A stretch of 64,000 nt of DNA from Balaenoptera acutorostrata. Lineage: Eukaryota; Chordata; Mammalia; Artiodactyla; Balaenopteridae. The first letter of the stretch is position 1, and each line of letters starts with the position of its first letter. Made by a program: the position numbers and the translations under genes. Shown piece after piece: positions 13,501 through 28,500 of the stretch. The stretch lies in the NCBI RefSeq assembly GCF_949987535.1, contig NC_080081.1, positions 66,361,603 through 66,425,602 on the forward strand, read 5' to 3'. Below the pieces are notes generated by a model. That model saw only the letters and a program-made list of their open reading frames with translations. It was not told the DNA's origin and did no database searches.

Positions 13501-16500
13501 GAGTACACACACTTGAACACTCAAGTGCTTCAAATGCTTTGTTAGGGAAAAGGTACATCTTTCAATAAAGTAATGTCCTTGCATTTTCTTTTTTCATACT
13601 AAAGAATTAGTTCCCAAATATGTCTTTTTAAAAGCAGAGAAGGAATCATGAAAAGAGTTCATCTCTGGCTATATTTATTTTAAAAGCTGTTCTTAACAAT
13701 TTTACTATCCACTTAAAATTCTATTAACAAAAATTTCCACTTGGGTGCTTTGCTAATGAAGACCATTCTGCAGTAAGTGTTGTTTTCCTCATAAGCCTAG
13801 AATCTTCTTAGAAGAGATGAATGGTTCACAAGAGGCAGAATAAGATGAAGATTAATTAACATAAAATATGGAACATTAAAATTTGGTGAAGGAAAGATAA
13901 TTCCTGAAAGAAACCTGAAATGGTTGTATATACATAAGCAACACATAAGCTGTAAACAGTATCATATTCCAATCTCAATTTAATGTTAAAATATCCCTAA
14001 ATATGACCCAATTCATATCTAAGAAAAACATTTCAGGGTACAATTATTGATGATAATGACAACAATAAATAACAATAATAGCGAAAACCCATCCCTGCTA
14101 TAAACTCACATAGGCTGCAGTATTAATTGGTACTTAATATATTCAAATTACAATTCTTTCTTTCCCTGTTTTTATCCTATCCTATTCTGGGTTTTAACTG
14201 GAAGATACCATGCTTAAAACTTGCCTTTTATTAGCCATTTTATTTTCCTGCAACTTTCATTTTAACTTTATAAGAGAAATAAAGTATTTAAGAACTTAGT
14301 GGGGTTTTCTGAGTGAAAATAAAATAAAATAAATGGATAACCATTTGGGAAAAATTAATATGATCCTTCCTTCCCAGCATGGACAAAAATAAACTTCAGG
14401 TAGATTAAAAATTTGATATAAAAGTGAAACTACAGGAAGCCCTAAGAACATACATTTAAATGAATTTATTAAATAATCGAACACTTTCCTACTGATAGAT
14501 GTTAACTTTAGCATATAATAAATTCTACATGTATTTTCTTGTTGTGGGAAAGTTTTTGAAGTATGTTGTATGGCATGTTCCCAAAGAAGAAACAATAAGG
14601 AAAAAAAAATGTTAGATTTTACTATGTAAACATTAAAAGTGACGCATCAGAAACTACTACAAGCAAAATTAAATGGTACATGATGACATGGAGAAAAGAT
14701 TTATAATACATATGACAGATAATACTCTTAATGTATAAAAAATATCAGAAAATAACAAGATACAGCCTAGTAGGAAAATGGCAAAGGACATGAGAAAACA
14801 ATTCACAAACAGCCAATAAACATATTTTTAAATGTTCATTCTCACTAGAAAAACTGAAATCTAAATTAAAAAAAAAAAAGATAGTACTTCTTGCTCATAT
14901 TGGCAAAGATATTTTAAAATGGCTATTATCCAACTTTGCAAAATTTGGCACTTCTGGTAGGAGACAGTACGGTAGATTTGAGAAAATAAGTGAAAGGAAG
15001 TTAAATATGTGGGGCTGCCTGAGGACATGCAAGATTGCTGGACATCATGGAGGGCTTTGCTGATGTTGGAGACCAAATTTTTTGGTTTCCCAGTGCACAT
15101 AAAATGTTTAAACTATACTTTAGTCTTTTAAGAGTGCAATGGCATTATGTCTAAAAAACAATGTATATAACTTAATTTAAAACTACAAAGCAAAAAAACA
15201 ATTACAATAATAACATTAAAGATCACTGATCACACAGAACACCATAACAAATAATAATGAAAAGTTGGAAATACCGTGAGAATTAACCAAAATGTGACAC
15301 AAAGACGTGAAATGAGCAAATGCTGTTGGAAAATGGCACCAACAGACCTGTTAAACAGAGTTGCCACAAAACTTCACTTTGTTAAAAAAACGCAATTATC
15401 TGCAAAGTGCAATAAAGAGAAGCACGATAAAATGAGGTAATGCCTGCACTATGTTGAACAGAAGTGGCAAAAGTGGGCATCCTTCACTTGTTCCTGATCT
15501 TAAACGAAAAGCTTTAAGTCTTACTCTATCGAGTATAATGTTAGCTGTGGGTTTTTCATGTATGGCATTTATTATGTTGCAGTAGTTTCCCTCTATTCCT
15601 AGTTTGAGTATTTTTATGATAAAACAGTGTTGAATTCTGTCAAATGCTTTTTCTGCATCAATTGAGATGATCATGTGATTTTTTTTCCCCCTTTTGTTCT
15701 GTTACTGTGGTAATTATACTGACTTTCATAGGCTGAACTATCCTTGCATTCCAGGGATAGATCCCAGTTGATCATGCTGTAGAGTCTTTTTTAAAGGCTT
15801 CCTCATTTGGTTTGCTAGTTATTATACTTTTCAACTCCAGAATTTCTTTTTGGTTTCCCTTGAGATTTTTCTAACTCTAATAGATATTTCCATTTTGTTC
15901 ATACGCTGTTCTCTTGACTCATCTTTAACGTGACTGTTTTAAAGTCTCTATCTATTAGATATGCCATCAGGTCTTTTTCAGGAATGGTTCCTGTTGATTT
16001 TTTTTTCCTTTGAATGGGCCATATTTTCCTGTTCCTTTGTGTGCCTTGTGATTTTTTTTTTTGTTGAAAACAACATTTGAATGTAATAATTTAACCCTGG
16101 AAATCAGATTCTCCCCCTCCTCCAGGGATGCCATTTTCTGTTACTACTTTGGGGTTTTTAAAAAAAATTGTTGTAGGCTCTCTCTGAGCCAAGGATCAGG
16201 TTGAGGTATAAACTGAAGTTCTTCTCAGGTCTTTCTGAGCCTGCTCCTTTCCCTGAACATGTGGTCACTTTCTAATTTTCCTCATACATACAGTTGCTTT
16301 TGAATGTCCTAGACTTTAATGTCTGACTCCCAAAATGGGAAAAAGAAAAAAATTAAGGGGGTGGAAAAATGCACCAGCCTTTGAAATCCCCAGGAAGTCA
16401 CTTTAACCAGAGGAGGAGGTGTCTGACACAACAGGGAGGTGCAAAACCAATGGCCACCTTCCTCTTCACAACTCTGGGATGAGAGCACAGATCCCAGAAG

Positions 16501-19500
16501 TGTAGAGGACAGCGTCCTCCTTTTGGTTCACCCTGGCTCTACAAGCTGTGTGCAAGGTGCTCAAGGAACAAGTGTACAGCTGCCTGCCACAGCACTGGGG
16601 GTGGAAGATGGGTAGCTGCAACTATGCTAAGAGTTGAAGTTGACCAAAATTGACTGCAATTTATTACTATTGAGCTTTCCCCTAGAAATTGCAATTCTTC
16701 AATAGACTCCAGAGTTCCAAAATAGTTACATTAGACAAATACTGCTAGTGCAACTGTCATCTAGGTGGGGTGACAGATTCCTGGTGCTTCCTACTTTGCC
16801 ATCTTCCCTGAAAATTACTGATCTTTGTATATTGATCTTGTCACCAATTACCTTTCTAAATCCATTTACTAGTTCTACAACTTTTCAATTAATTCTCTTG
16901 GTTTTTGAAGTACAGTCAGAGCATCCACAAATAATCTAATATTTCCTCCTTTAAAATATTTATATCTGTCATTTCTTTATCTGGACTTTCTATTATTTAA
17001 ACGTGTTGTTGGCAGATATTCTTTTCTTGTTCTTTCTTGACTTAAATAGAATATACTACTAGTGCTTCTATGTTAATCATGAGGTTGGCTGTTAGTTTTA
17101 TTAATCTTTATATGGTTAAGGAAGTATTTTTACTTTTTTATTTACTAATATTTTCCCCTCAACAATTTAATTAAATATCATGAGAATATAATTTAACACT
17201 GAAACATTTAATATATTTCTTAACACTGAAGTATTCTTATATTCCTGGGAATAACCAATACTTGGTTTTAATATAATGCTGGATTTATTTTTACAATTAT
17301 TTACCTTTTTAAAAACTTAAAAGGTGACTGATTTGAGGTTTTCACTTTTGTACTGTCTTTAAAGGGTTTTTATGTCAGCATTACACCACCTAAAAGGAAC
17401 TGGGAAGCTTTCCATATTTTTCTGTGTTCTGGAGAATTCTGTTCTTTGTAGGTGTAAATAAAGCTATCTATATAACCTGAATTAAGTCTAGCAGCATGTT
17501 CATTAATAATTTTTCTTTCCTCCCTAGGTGTGTTCAAGTTTCCTACCTCATTTTGAATCATTTTTTGTCAATTTTATTTTCTTAAAATCATCCTTTTTAT
17601 ATATTTTAGAATAAAATTTATATACTTTAATATGGTATTCTCTAGTAAGTTTAATCCTCATCTCTGGTTATTACCTCTAATTCTGATATTATAATTTTAA
17701 ATTTTATTTTTTCCTTGGTTAAATAATTGCTAGAAGGTTGTCAATTTTGTTGACCTTTTCAACAAATAATCAATTTTGTTTTCCTGTTTCCTAATTTATC
17801 ATAGAAATGTACTTCCATCTTTCCTTTTACCACTTTGCTTTATTATTCTCTTTCAAATTTCATAATAAGAATGCCTAATACATTTTACTTCCAGTTTTTA
17901 GCCCAGATGTTTTCCAATTGGTAAAGCTTTGGGTAACGTGCTCATGTGTGTTTCCCATACTGCAATTTGGCTCTTGTCTCTTACTGAGAACTGTCCTCAG
18001 TAAGTCATGGATCATCCATACACTGACAAAGATAACAAACCTGCCACCCTCGTTTTACTAGAACTCTTCATACAGTATCTGTCATCAACTATGCCCTCTT
18101 TCTTGAAAGTCTATTCTCTTGGCTTTACTGATAAAACCCTCTTCTCACTTCTCTCCTGCCTCTCCAATCACCCTTCCTCAGCATTCTACCATGGTAGGGC
18201 TTATTTTCTTCTCTTAAATGTCACTGTTTCTCAAGACTGTGTGTCCTGGAAGCTCTACTCTTATTAAACATGATTCCTAGTGACCTCAGACAAACACATG
18301 GATTCAACTATCTTTTACATGCAAAACTCCATAAATCTAAACGTACAGCTCCCTATTAGATCAGACTGATTGCAGAAGGATATCCCACATGTATCTTGTC
18401 TAACTTAGACAATATCATCATCTTTATCCCCCCAGTTTTACACTTTCTCTCTATTCCAGATACTTGTGATTAGTATCAATATTCCCAGATTGGTAACTTA
18501 CGAATTATTTTAGAACTCTTCCCTCTCATTTAACCACATTCAAGCAGTCACCAACTTTTGAAGGTTTATCTTTGGCCCTCAAGAATCTGTCCCCTTATGG
18601 CTCTTCCTTAGAGTATGTATTTTCATAAAAACTACTTCGACAATCCCTTAACTATCCTGTCTGCAACCTGGCTCTCTCCTATCTACATGCCACACCAGTT
18701 TCCAACTGATTTTTAATAAATGAAAATTTGTGTACTGATAACTCTTAGCTTGCATATTCTATTTGTTTCCTCTACTTAGGATGACCTCTACCCACTCCTT
18801 TTTTACCTATCTAATCCCCCATGTCCTTCAAGTTCAATTCTTGTTAACTCCCTCTCTGGAAAGCTCCCTCTCTGTATATGTATATTATTATACATACTCT
18901 TCTTATTGTGCTAGCATAGCACCTTGGGCACGTCTTTCATAAAACATGTATTCTATAGTAATCGCCAATTTATTAGACTATTTTCCATGAAAGGAAAAGT
19001 AACCTGAGACCAACAGACCTTGATTGTTTGCTTTGTACTCATTAGCAAGCACATGTTTGTTCACATTCAAAGCCTATATCATGTATGAATGATTTTAGAA
19101 AAATTTTGTCTAAATAAGAACTCATGTAAACATATCTATAATGAGAACTGATGGACTGTTAGTAAACTTCCTGTGATACAAGAAAACATATAAGGAAAAT
19201 ACTCCAGCTCCACAAATTCATGCTGCTTTTCCAAAAAAATATGAGTCTTGCACGGGGGTCAGAAAGCAGACTCTTACTAGGTTTCTCTGAGCTTAGGAAT
19301 ATAAAAATAGACCAGGTACTTTGGATTGGATTGCTACTGACTGTTCCACACTATTCTACAAACCTGTGTCTAACATAACCAGGCTGTTAGATAGACCAGT
19401 ACAATTAAAAAAAAAAAAAAAAAAAAAAAAGCCAGAATGGTGACTGTGATGCATCCTTGAAAAACTTAAGTCTTTAAAAACGAAATAAAAACAAAGAAGG

Positions 19501-22500
19501 ATTTGATCATTATAAACCCATTCCTTAAGGTCTTTCCAATTTACTGCTGCACAACACAATGCTCAATTTAAAATATTAGCTCTCACAGAACTCTTCCAGG
19601 TTTTTGTTGTTTGTTTTTGTGGGAGTTTTTTGTTCCCTTGTTTGTTTTTGTGGGAGTTTTTTGTTATCTTGTTTGTTTCCATAATTAATTACAGTATATA
19701 ACTCAAAGGAACATAAATTTCATAAGGACAAAGCTGGACCATGAGTGTAAAACTTAAGTAAGCTGTTTAGAAAAAACATTTAGTAAAAGTTCAAGCTTTC
19801 CAATCTGTATGTCATTTTAGCCCTGACCTATCAAATATAGTAAGTCTGCTTTAATTACAAATTTTTGGTTATTGAAAAATGGTAGTGAAACTAGGGCTTG
19901 AGAGTCTACCACCAATTATGACTCAAAATTACACTGTTCCAGGAACAGATTATAAGCCTACATCCTGTAAGCCGCCTCAAAATGAATTTTGTTGTTCACA
20001 GGAAGAACTCAAAAGAACGCTGAATGGAATGGGAAAAAACTGTCACCAATATGAAAACAGTAAAACAACATTTTTAAATGTGAAAAACTCACATTCACAT
20101 AGTTTAAGAATTGCATTTTTCAAACATACCTTGTCCATTAATTTGCTGGCATGAAGACTCAAGCTACTGAAGAATATTTTTTTGCTCAGCAAATGCATTT
20201 CTTCAATGGTAGTCAACAATGTAGTTGCACTATTTCCAACAATGCCACTAAAAGCAAAGAATATTTCAGGTTGCAAAACAGGCCAAAACAACCCAGCTCT
20301 TTAACTGAGTAGAATTCTTTAAGAAGATCTAGATTTAAATAAAAGTTTTTATATAGAATATAACCTGTGAATTAAAAACAATTACTCTAGTTTCATATAA
20401 AAATGAGGTGTTTTTTTCCTTTTAAGTTAGGTGATGAACAAATGAAAACAAACTACAGTGTTTTAAATATTTCACAATCTCTTAGAAAAGCAGTGGGTTA
20501 GAACAAACACTTATAATATGCAAACCCATGTCTCTATTTTTCCTCTATTATAGTAAATGCATGTCTTGATTTTCCAAGAAGATCTGATTTTAATTTTAAG
20601 GAAGCCATTCCATCAATAGCTCTATTGAGAAAATAATTTTTAAATACTGAGTTTTTTTAATTAAAACTGTTATACCGTATCAATAACATACCTGTAAATT
20701 ATAAAGCTTCTCAATTTTTATACAGCTACCTAAATAGCAATATATTAAGACTAATTATGAAAAATCTGATAACATTTTGAAATAATTATTCTACATTCCA
20801 TAATTCTCAATTTTATATTACAAGGATATTTCTTAGACTTATCCAATGGGGTTTCTCATTTTTGGCAGAATGTAAGACAAGCATGTATATAAAACAACTC
20901 CCTATTATATTCTCCTATTCATGTATTGAAAGTGACTCTTCTGTTCCTGATACTGGCATGCTTGATAAAAAGTAATTTTAAATCATTTTTTAATAGGCTA
21001 ATATGAAAACTATCAAAAACATAGCTTGGAAGAACACTTTTAACACAACTACACATATAACGACCTTATAGTGACATCTACAATAAGGCTCAAGTGTATG
21101 TATACCACCAAAAGATATTTGCAAGGTGAAAATGAATGCAAATTTTGGAGTTGAAGATCATATTTTATCTGATAAGAATCACTTGTCTTATCTATAAAGT
21201 CACTTTTATTTAGAGAAGATAAGACAGCTATTACTTAGAGGAGATAAAGCTATCGTTCTGTTTTATCACTAATGGAAAACTAAATGTTAAAGAAGAATTT
21301 ATGTAAACATCCAGAATAGGACATTTTACTAATTATGCCCTATTCTGAGTATAATATATAGTTGCTTTAGGTGCCATGGATCTCTTTTACTAATACAGGA
21401 GGACTCAAAAAATACATAGACTTACACTGCTACATTTGTGTGTGCAAATGTGTGTATGTGTGTGTGTGTGTACTTATGCTTGAAGAAAGGGAAAAGGAAA
21501 TGATGGACCTCAAAAGTACAGTATGTATAATATGCATATAATGATTCATATGGTGTGGAGGTTCTACTATTTACACTTAAGTCATGCATAGAATATACAC
21601 ACAAAAAGTATTACACTGTGTTCTAACTGAAAGAGGTGTCACATGGGATTTAACAAGCACATTTAACCTTTCCACTTACCTGATTGTATGGTGATAAAAT
21701 CTGAGGAGGTTAGAAATTTTATATAATAAAACTGCCCCAGGTTCAGCAACTATTACTTGTTCAATTCGAACCTATTAAAAACAACGTGAGAAAAAACTAA
21801 ACATTTCTTAAAAGTGTAACTTTTCTTCATTAATCACATGTGGTATGAATAGCATTAAAAAGATTAAATTTTATTATTGCAGAAATCACAAAATTCCTTC
21901 TAAATAAAGAATTTCTGAATATTAAATCATAGAGGATGGTAAAACAACACAGAAACTTTAGCACAGATATGCTCTACAAAAAAATGATCCATTACCTACA
22001 GAATTTGGTTCAAGGCTACTGCTATCAGAGATAATCAATACAATGAGGTCATCTTGAGGTTTTTCACCAGCATATAATGGAATTTAGCTTAGCACTAAAT
22101 TGCAAAGCAGCTGTTACATTCCTAAAAAACAGATTATCAGTGAAAAGGTACTGTTCTATGAATGAATATTAAGGAAAAAAATGAAAAAAAAAATCTTCTC
22201 TTTAAACAACTATACCAAGTTTCTTTCTGTTAGAGAATAGGAAAGCAGATAAATCTTGAATTAGCACCAACCTATTTGGCCAATTATAATACTGCCAGGG
22301 CAATATCTCAGATCTAGTTCAAGATTAACTTGATATGCTCAACTACTAGGAATCTTTTCTAATTAAAATCCATCCCTCACTAATCTTTCCCTTACTTTAT
22401 ATTCCCTAATTAACAAATACAATCTAAACCACACTGAATGTGCTTACTTACATATTATATTACATCTATGCTTATTAAGCTGCTGATAACATATGTGTCT

Positions 22501-25500
22501 TCTTGTTTCCTAACTGGATTCTAAACACAGACATTGTGCTTTCTGGTTCTCTTACATCTCTGCAGCATTTGGTAGAACAGGACATACACAAGAGATGTTC
22601 AATAAACAAATGCTTTTGAAAACATTTAGATTTTGGAGTACGTCATAATACTAACGAATGTGATCTGCTAAAATGATATTTTATAAATACATGTATATGA
22701 GTATACAAAAACCTCTTGCATAGAAAATTGGCAATGATTATTTTTAAATGTGTTTTATTACCCTACATGTATTAATTTGACAAAATTACAGCCTGAATTC
22801 AAGCTGGTTTCTTTAAAATCAGAATAAGTCACTAATTTAACCAGCTACCATATAACATATATAAAAACAAACTATTTTACCTTTAGAGGCCTGCACACAC
22901 CCTCAGTAATATGTCCAACAACTTCTTGAATATTTTCTTCAACACCTACAATTAATTATAACATAACTAAAATTTTTTTTCCATATTACACTTTGCTTCA
23001 CATAAGTTCAGAAAATTAACAAACACTAATACATATGATTAATGGCATTAATAAACATTTAAAATAACAATTAACGATATTTTATTAAGTTTAGTATCTT
23101 TAGGACATTACTAATTATATTAATATGAGTCTAAAGCCTTATCAATTGATTTGACTGTTGATTAATGAACATTATTTCTTCGTGAAAAAAAGTAAATGTA
23201 TGAAAAACAGACTGTGAAATTTATTAACTGAAGGAGGTGATGTGCAGATGTATTAGCATTCGTTCCACAAACTCCTTACTCTAGGCAGTAGTGCTAAGCA
23301 CACAAACTACGGGTATAAAGATGGAAAACACGCCTTGCAATCTAATGGAAAAACCGACATTTACTGATTATTGACTATTTATCGAGGTCTGTACTGGGTA
23401 CTTGACATGTACTGCTTGTAACCACCTTCATTTTTTACACATGGAGAGACTCAGGTTTAGAAGAATTCATGCCATTCCCACAGAATAACTTATTTCTAAC
23501 TCCAATTATTTTCTTCCCACTTCTTAATGTTACCTCTCATGTAAATTTTCCTACATCTTTTAACAAATACATTCTTTTAAACTGGGTAATTAGCATAACA
23601 GAAAACAACTTTAAAAAGTGCAGACTTTGTGCCAACCTATCATATATGCTGAATCTAATCTCAATATCAAAGAGTTAAAAACGAGGAGGTTAAGTCCAGC
23701 ACCCATTCGTGCACTGGCCTCTCCTGCAGATGACGTGCTGAACCAGGATGACGTGGGGCTGAGCTATTCAAAATAGGTAAGTGATACCAGCCACAACATC
23801 TCTCTTCATTTCCTATCAAAGCCAGAGCAACTTAATTACCTACTAACCCCTTCTACAACAGGCGTCTTAAGGTAGTCACAACTAAGAAGATTTGAAATTC
23901 TGTAAACAGACGTTTGCAACTCAAAAATAATCATTTTTCTTCTTTGAAATCAAGACCAAAATTTTAGGTACATTTAGTACATAGCTAATTATTTATTTTT
24001 TATTTATTTATTTATTTGGCTGCATCAGGTCTTAGTTGCGGCACGCTGGGTCTTCTCTGAGGCACGCAGGATCTTTCGCTGCGACGCGCAGGCTCTTCAT
24101 TGCAGCATGTGGGCTTCTCTCTAGTTGTGGTGCGCAGGCTCCAGGGCGCGTGGGCTCTGTAGTTTGCGGCACGCAGGCTCTCTAGTTGTGGCGCACGGGC
24201 TTAGTTGCCCCGCAGCATGCGGGATCTTAGTTCCCTGACCAGGGATCAAACCCGCGTTCCCTGCACTGGAAGGCGGATTCTTGACCACTGGACCACCAGG
24301 GAAGTCCCAGTACATAGGTAATTATTCAAAAAACTTTAAAATAGTCACATGAGAATGAAAAAAGGGGCTGGATAGTAGAAATGAAAGAAGTCGTAGCTTA
24401 ATGACCTTAAGCCAGTCACTGACTGAGCCTGTGTACTCATAAATAAAATGAAGAGAACATCACCTTTTGCCTTTGAAGGATGGTGGCTGAGATAATGTAG
24501 GCCAGGCACTCCAGAGATGCCTTAAAAGTGAAGCAGAGGGGTCTAGGCTTACAAGGAAAGGTCCCAAGGGTCCAGTATAAAAATGTGATCAGCTGTGTGA
24601 CAAAATGAAAGTGATGGAAAAGAAAGTCTACTAGCAGAAAAAGGGGGAAACGAGAGACAGGAAGTTTAATTAGGATGCTTACTAAATCACCCAGTGTGAA
24701 GAGTTTACCTCCGAGAAGAAAACAGCAATAAGAACAGAAACAGGCGAGAAGTCCTGCGTGATTTACTAGATCTGGGCATGAGCGGTAACAATCAGAGGAC
24801 CCACCTTGTGTAGTTACATGCTTTAAGAGAGCTTCAAGGTGTTCTTTTTCAGAAGCAGTGGCCTGATGGAGCCAAGCCAACATATCTCCTACATATCTAA
24901 TGAAAAAACTAAATGTTAGTAAAGATTTCCTTCAGAAAAACATCGAATACTCCAATACTGTCTGACTACTATACCTCAAAGGGTCATGGGAGTGCATTTC
25001 AATGGGTCTAGGTGTACCTCCTGGGCCCCCTCTTGTAAGAGCATCAATAAATCCACGAACAACTGTACTTCTTCTGGCTGTTCCAAACTCATCTAAGGTA
25101 TACCTAGAAGAAACAAGTTATTAACAAACAGTTGCTTTTCTTCCTAATGGTTACATCAAACTATTCATGCACTTTCTAAGACATCTAAAGCTTTTTTACA
25201 CAATTCTCTCAAGCAATACTGTTTTAAACAACAAAAAATATTTATGAAATAACTTTATCATAATGATAATTCAACCTAAAGGTGCATCTTTTTATGCCTA
25301 AGAAAGAATGCTGGGATTTGGAATCAGTAACAGAGGCAGAAATGGTTTTGAAATTCCCTGAAGTGACATACCAGATATACGTCAAGATGAAAACGCAGTA
25401 TCAAGCTAAGTGTTGCTAAAGTACACAATTGCCTTGCATTCACTTTCTATTTTTTAAAATAAATTAGAACCAAAATGCTTATTTCTATTTTTTGCCTCAT

Positions 25501-28500
25501 GCTGTCGAATTATAAATGTTCAGGATAAAGAATGCATTCCTTTAAATCAGCGGTCCCCAACCTTTTTGGCACCAGGGACCCGTTTCGTGGAAGACAATTC
25601 TTCCACAGAAGGGCCGGGGGGCGGGGGGGGGATGGCTCAGGCTGTAACGCGAGCGATGGGGGCTGATGGGGGCGACGGGGAGCGGCAGATGAAGCCTCGC
25701 TAGCTCACCGCTCACCCCCGGCTGTGCGGCCCGGTGGCTCCTAGCAGGCCGAGGACCTGTACCGGTCTGCAGCCCGGGGGGTTGGGGGCCCCTGCTTTAA
25801 ATGATCATCAATTCCATGAAATGACTTGTGATCAGACGACTCCTTATGACAGCACAAAATTCACAAACTTTTAACTTTTTAAATATGTAAAACGAATCTT
25901 CACCCTCTGGACCCAAATGGCTATGTAATAAACAGAAACAATGTAACTTCTGTTTCTAGGACTATTCACTGTGACCACAAGTTATATAAGAAACCAGTGA
26001 ATCCACTGGCATTTTAAATGGGGGAGGGGCAATTTAAGAAGCCTGACACACACTAGAATCTGTTTACTACAAAACATAAATAAACAATATTAATGCTTAT
26101 TTTCCTGCAATAGATATAATTTGAAGAACAGCATGAACTAAAAGGAACCTTCAATGATACCTGAAGACATGAAACATCTTTTCCGAGAGACAGAAGAAAA
26201 TTTCTTTGACCAAAACGGATTCTCTTCCAACAAAGGTCAAAAACTGAAAATGTAGCTTTACAAAGGTGACTGTTAAAATTATGTAAATATTCTAAAATGC
26301 CTCTAGTTAAAATAAAAATTTAAATCTCCATTTTTTTTATATCTAGCCATAGTAGAAAAAGAAAAATTCTGGTCAAAAACCAAATTAAAAGATGAAAAAA
26401 TTGGTCCAAAAAAGAATTAAAAGATAAACTAGTGTAAAAACCTCTCTAAGAAATGCAACAAATAAAAAAATGAAGAAAAATCAGCATTGCACATATTACT
26501 ATGTTCTTTAATAATTTATATGCTGAAGGTTTACCAATGGAAAGAAGACAACATCAATTTGTTCATTTCTACTTGTAATAAATTTCTTTTTGAAGAAACT
26601 TCTGTACTTGATTTATTAAAAGTCAATAATGCATTAGCATTCCGGTTATACAATACCTAAGAAAAACTGAGTATGGCAACTTTCCCCAAAGACTTCAATA
26701 ACTGACATTTTCTTGTACGTGATACTTACACATGTGAGACACAATAATGAACAGTGAAGCTTTTACACATCACTTAAATCAAGTTCATATAGTGCCATCT
26801 GGTGGTTAACATGATATACTATTAAGTTTTCCCTAAATTTAAAGAAACCACCACTTTTGGAAATAGGTGATTACTTAAGATGAAAGGCCCATTTTCTCTT
26901 TTTTTCTCTTTTTTATTCATCTTATGGTACTTAACTGTCACTAAAATCCTCCCTCTTCCCCATTCAACCCGCAAATGCTTCTTACAACCTTCCATACTGC
27001 ACTACTGCCCCCAACCCCTGTGTGCCCTTGGGAGATAAGTCTTTGCCTATTTTAGTTCTATTCTTTGTCTTTCAAGCATTTTGCCTTACTGTCGTGCAGG
27101 CCTTAAACACACTTCTCTTTAGTTGAAAACTTTCCAGTTTATCTCCTTTCAAAATAGAAATAATAGCTAATATTTTGTGATGAGCAAAGCATTATGCTAA
27201 ACACCTTATGGGAACATTCTAATTTAATCTTCCCAACAACCCGGCAAGACAGGCACTATTTTTATCCTCATTTTACAGCTCGAGAAACTGAAGCTTATAA
27301 AGGTGCATGGGTTCATCAAAAAATCTAACTCAGAGCCCACCTTTTAAACTATTATGCAATATTGCTCCTTTCCAAGTGCTGATCAAGAATCAAAATTTAG
27401 AAAAAATATGTTTATATGGTAGAAGTCAGCTGACCTTTTCAGATGCCCAAAACAAAGGCATTTTTTTAAAAAGATTAACCTTGTGAACAATTATGAATCT
27501 GTGGACAATGTTACACATTATTAAACAAACACCAAATGTTTTAAGTACCAAAAGACTCTCATAATCAAACACCAATACCTTACAATGAAAAAGCTGGGAA
27601 AGAAGTTTCGAAGTCAATAAGATGTGCTGAGCTGGTGGTCAAGAGTGAACATCAGCTTATCACAGGCACCTGCACAACATGCAGGGCTATTATGATCCAG
27701 CTCCTGCTACTAACCCAACAGCCAGGGCAAGCTTTTGCAGTTTCCTAAAGGTACATGTTCCTCCTCAACCCACACCTTTGCACCTGCTGTTCCCTCAACC
27801 TGGGATGTTCTCTCCTCCCTTTTCGTCCTGGAAAATGCTTATCAACCTTAAGAAGTCATTTCATACCTACTTCCTGGGGGGAGTTTCCTCTAATATTCAC
27901 CCCCTTCCCCACCACAGACTACTTGAGCCACAAAGCACTTGAGACTTGACTTTTAGAAAAGCAATTAATATATTCATTAAAGTGGATCTGTTTATTTGTT
28001 CAATAAAACAAAGCAATTTGAAGGCAACGTTTTATTGATGTTAAGTCTGCCATACTTAGAACTGTGCTTAACACATAGTGAGTACTCAGTAAGTAGCACT
28101 GGGCTGTTATTGTTTTATGTAGCTGTCCAGCATTTGTGTTCTGGAACCTTATTACAGGACAAGTAATGCTCCAATCAGAAAACAGAGTAAGAAGGAAATC
28201 CTCTAAAAATATATAAGCATATGAAAGGCACGACTCAGAGCAGGGTTAATGCCTATGCAGGAGTCCCCTGGCTTTCTGCTTCCTGAATTTTAACTCCCCA
28301 CTTGGTCTTCCTATTTCCATACTATTCCAGGCATTAAAAGTGAAAAGGTATTTACTTCTATTTTATATGAAAAGTAAAAGAAAATTAAAATACAGAATAA
28401 TAAAAAATTTATAAGTTAATAATGCATAAAGTTCTTGTCCAAAGCATTATCACATAGCGCTTGGCTGACATAACTTACAGGATCAAATACCTGAACTCTT

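Larger units (their letters stand above)
6083..20129 (-). other. COG6 intron 13, 14-kb repeat-rich intron
   Basis: The largest intron. It holds four CHR-2 SINEs or relatives' hosts (three CHR-2 copies plus MIR), two blocks of sense-strand L1M (7395-10600 and 14310-14960), an LTR nested in an L1 remnant, a MER5-like element, a Tigger end, two antisense L1 blocks and an L2 tract, each listed separately. No coding exon joins exon 13 to exon 14: the two abut in the protein. Confidence 0.85.
22946..24804 (-). other. COG6 intron 10
   Basis: 1859 bp with a MIR fragment (23350-23485) and a CHR-1-type SINE (23994-24308). The 148-codon open frame at 24437-24883 is exon 10 read through into this intron. 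Confidence 0.85.

Noticed and set aside
15396..15674. 92-codon minus-strand frame with reverse transcriptase motifs
   Set aside because: Truncated L1 ORF2 fragment.
19407..19430. A24 run as a possible processed pseudogene tail
   Set aside because: No gene-like or SINE-like sequence precedes it and no target duplication was found.
24437..24883. 148-codon minus-strand frame
   Set aside because: Its first 27 codons are COG6 exon 10; the rest is readthrough into intron 10.
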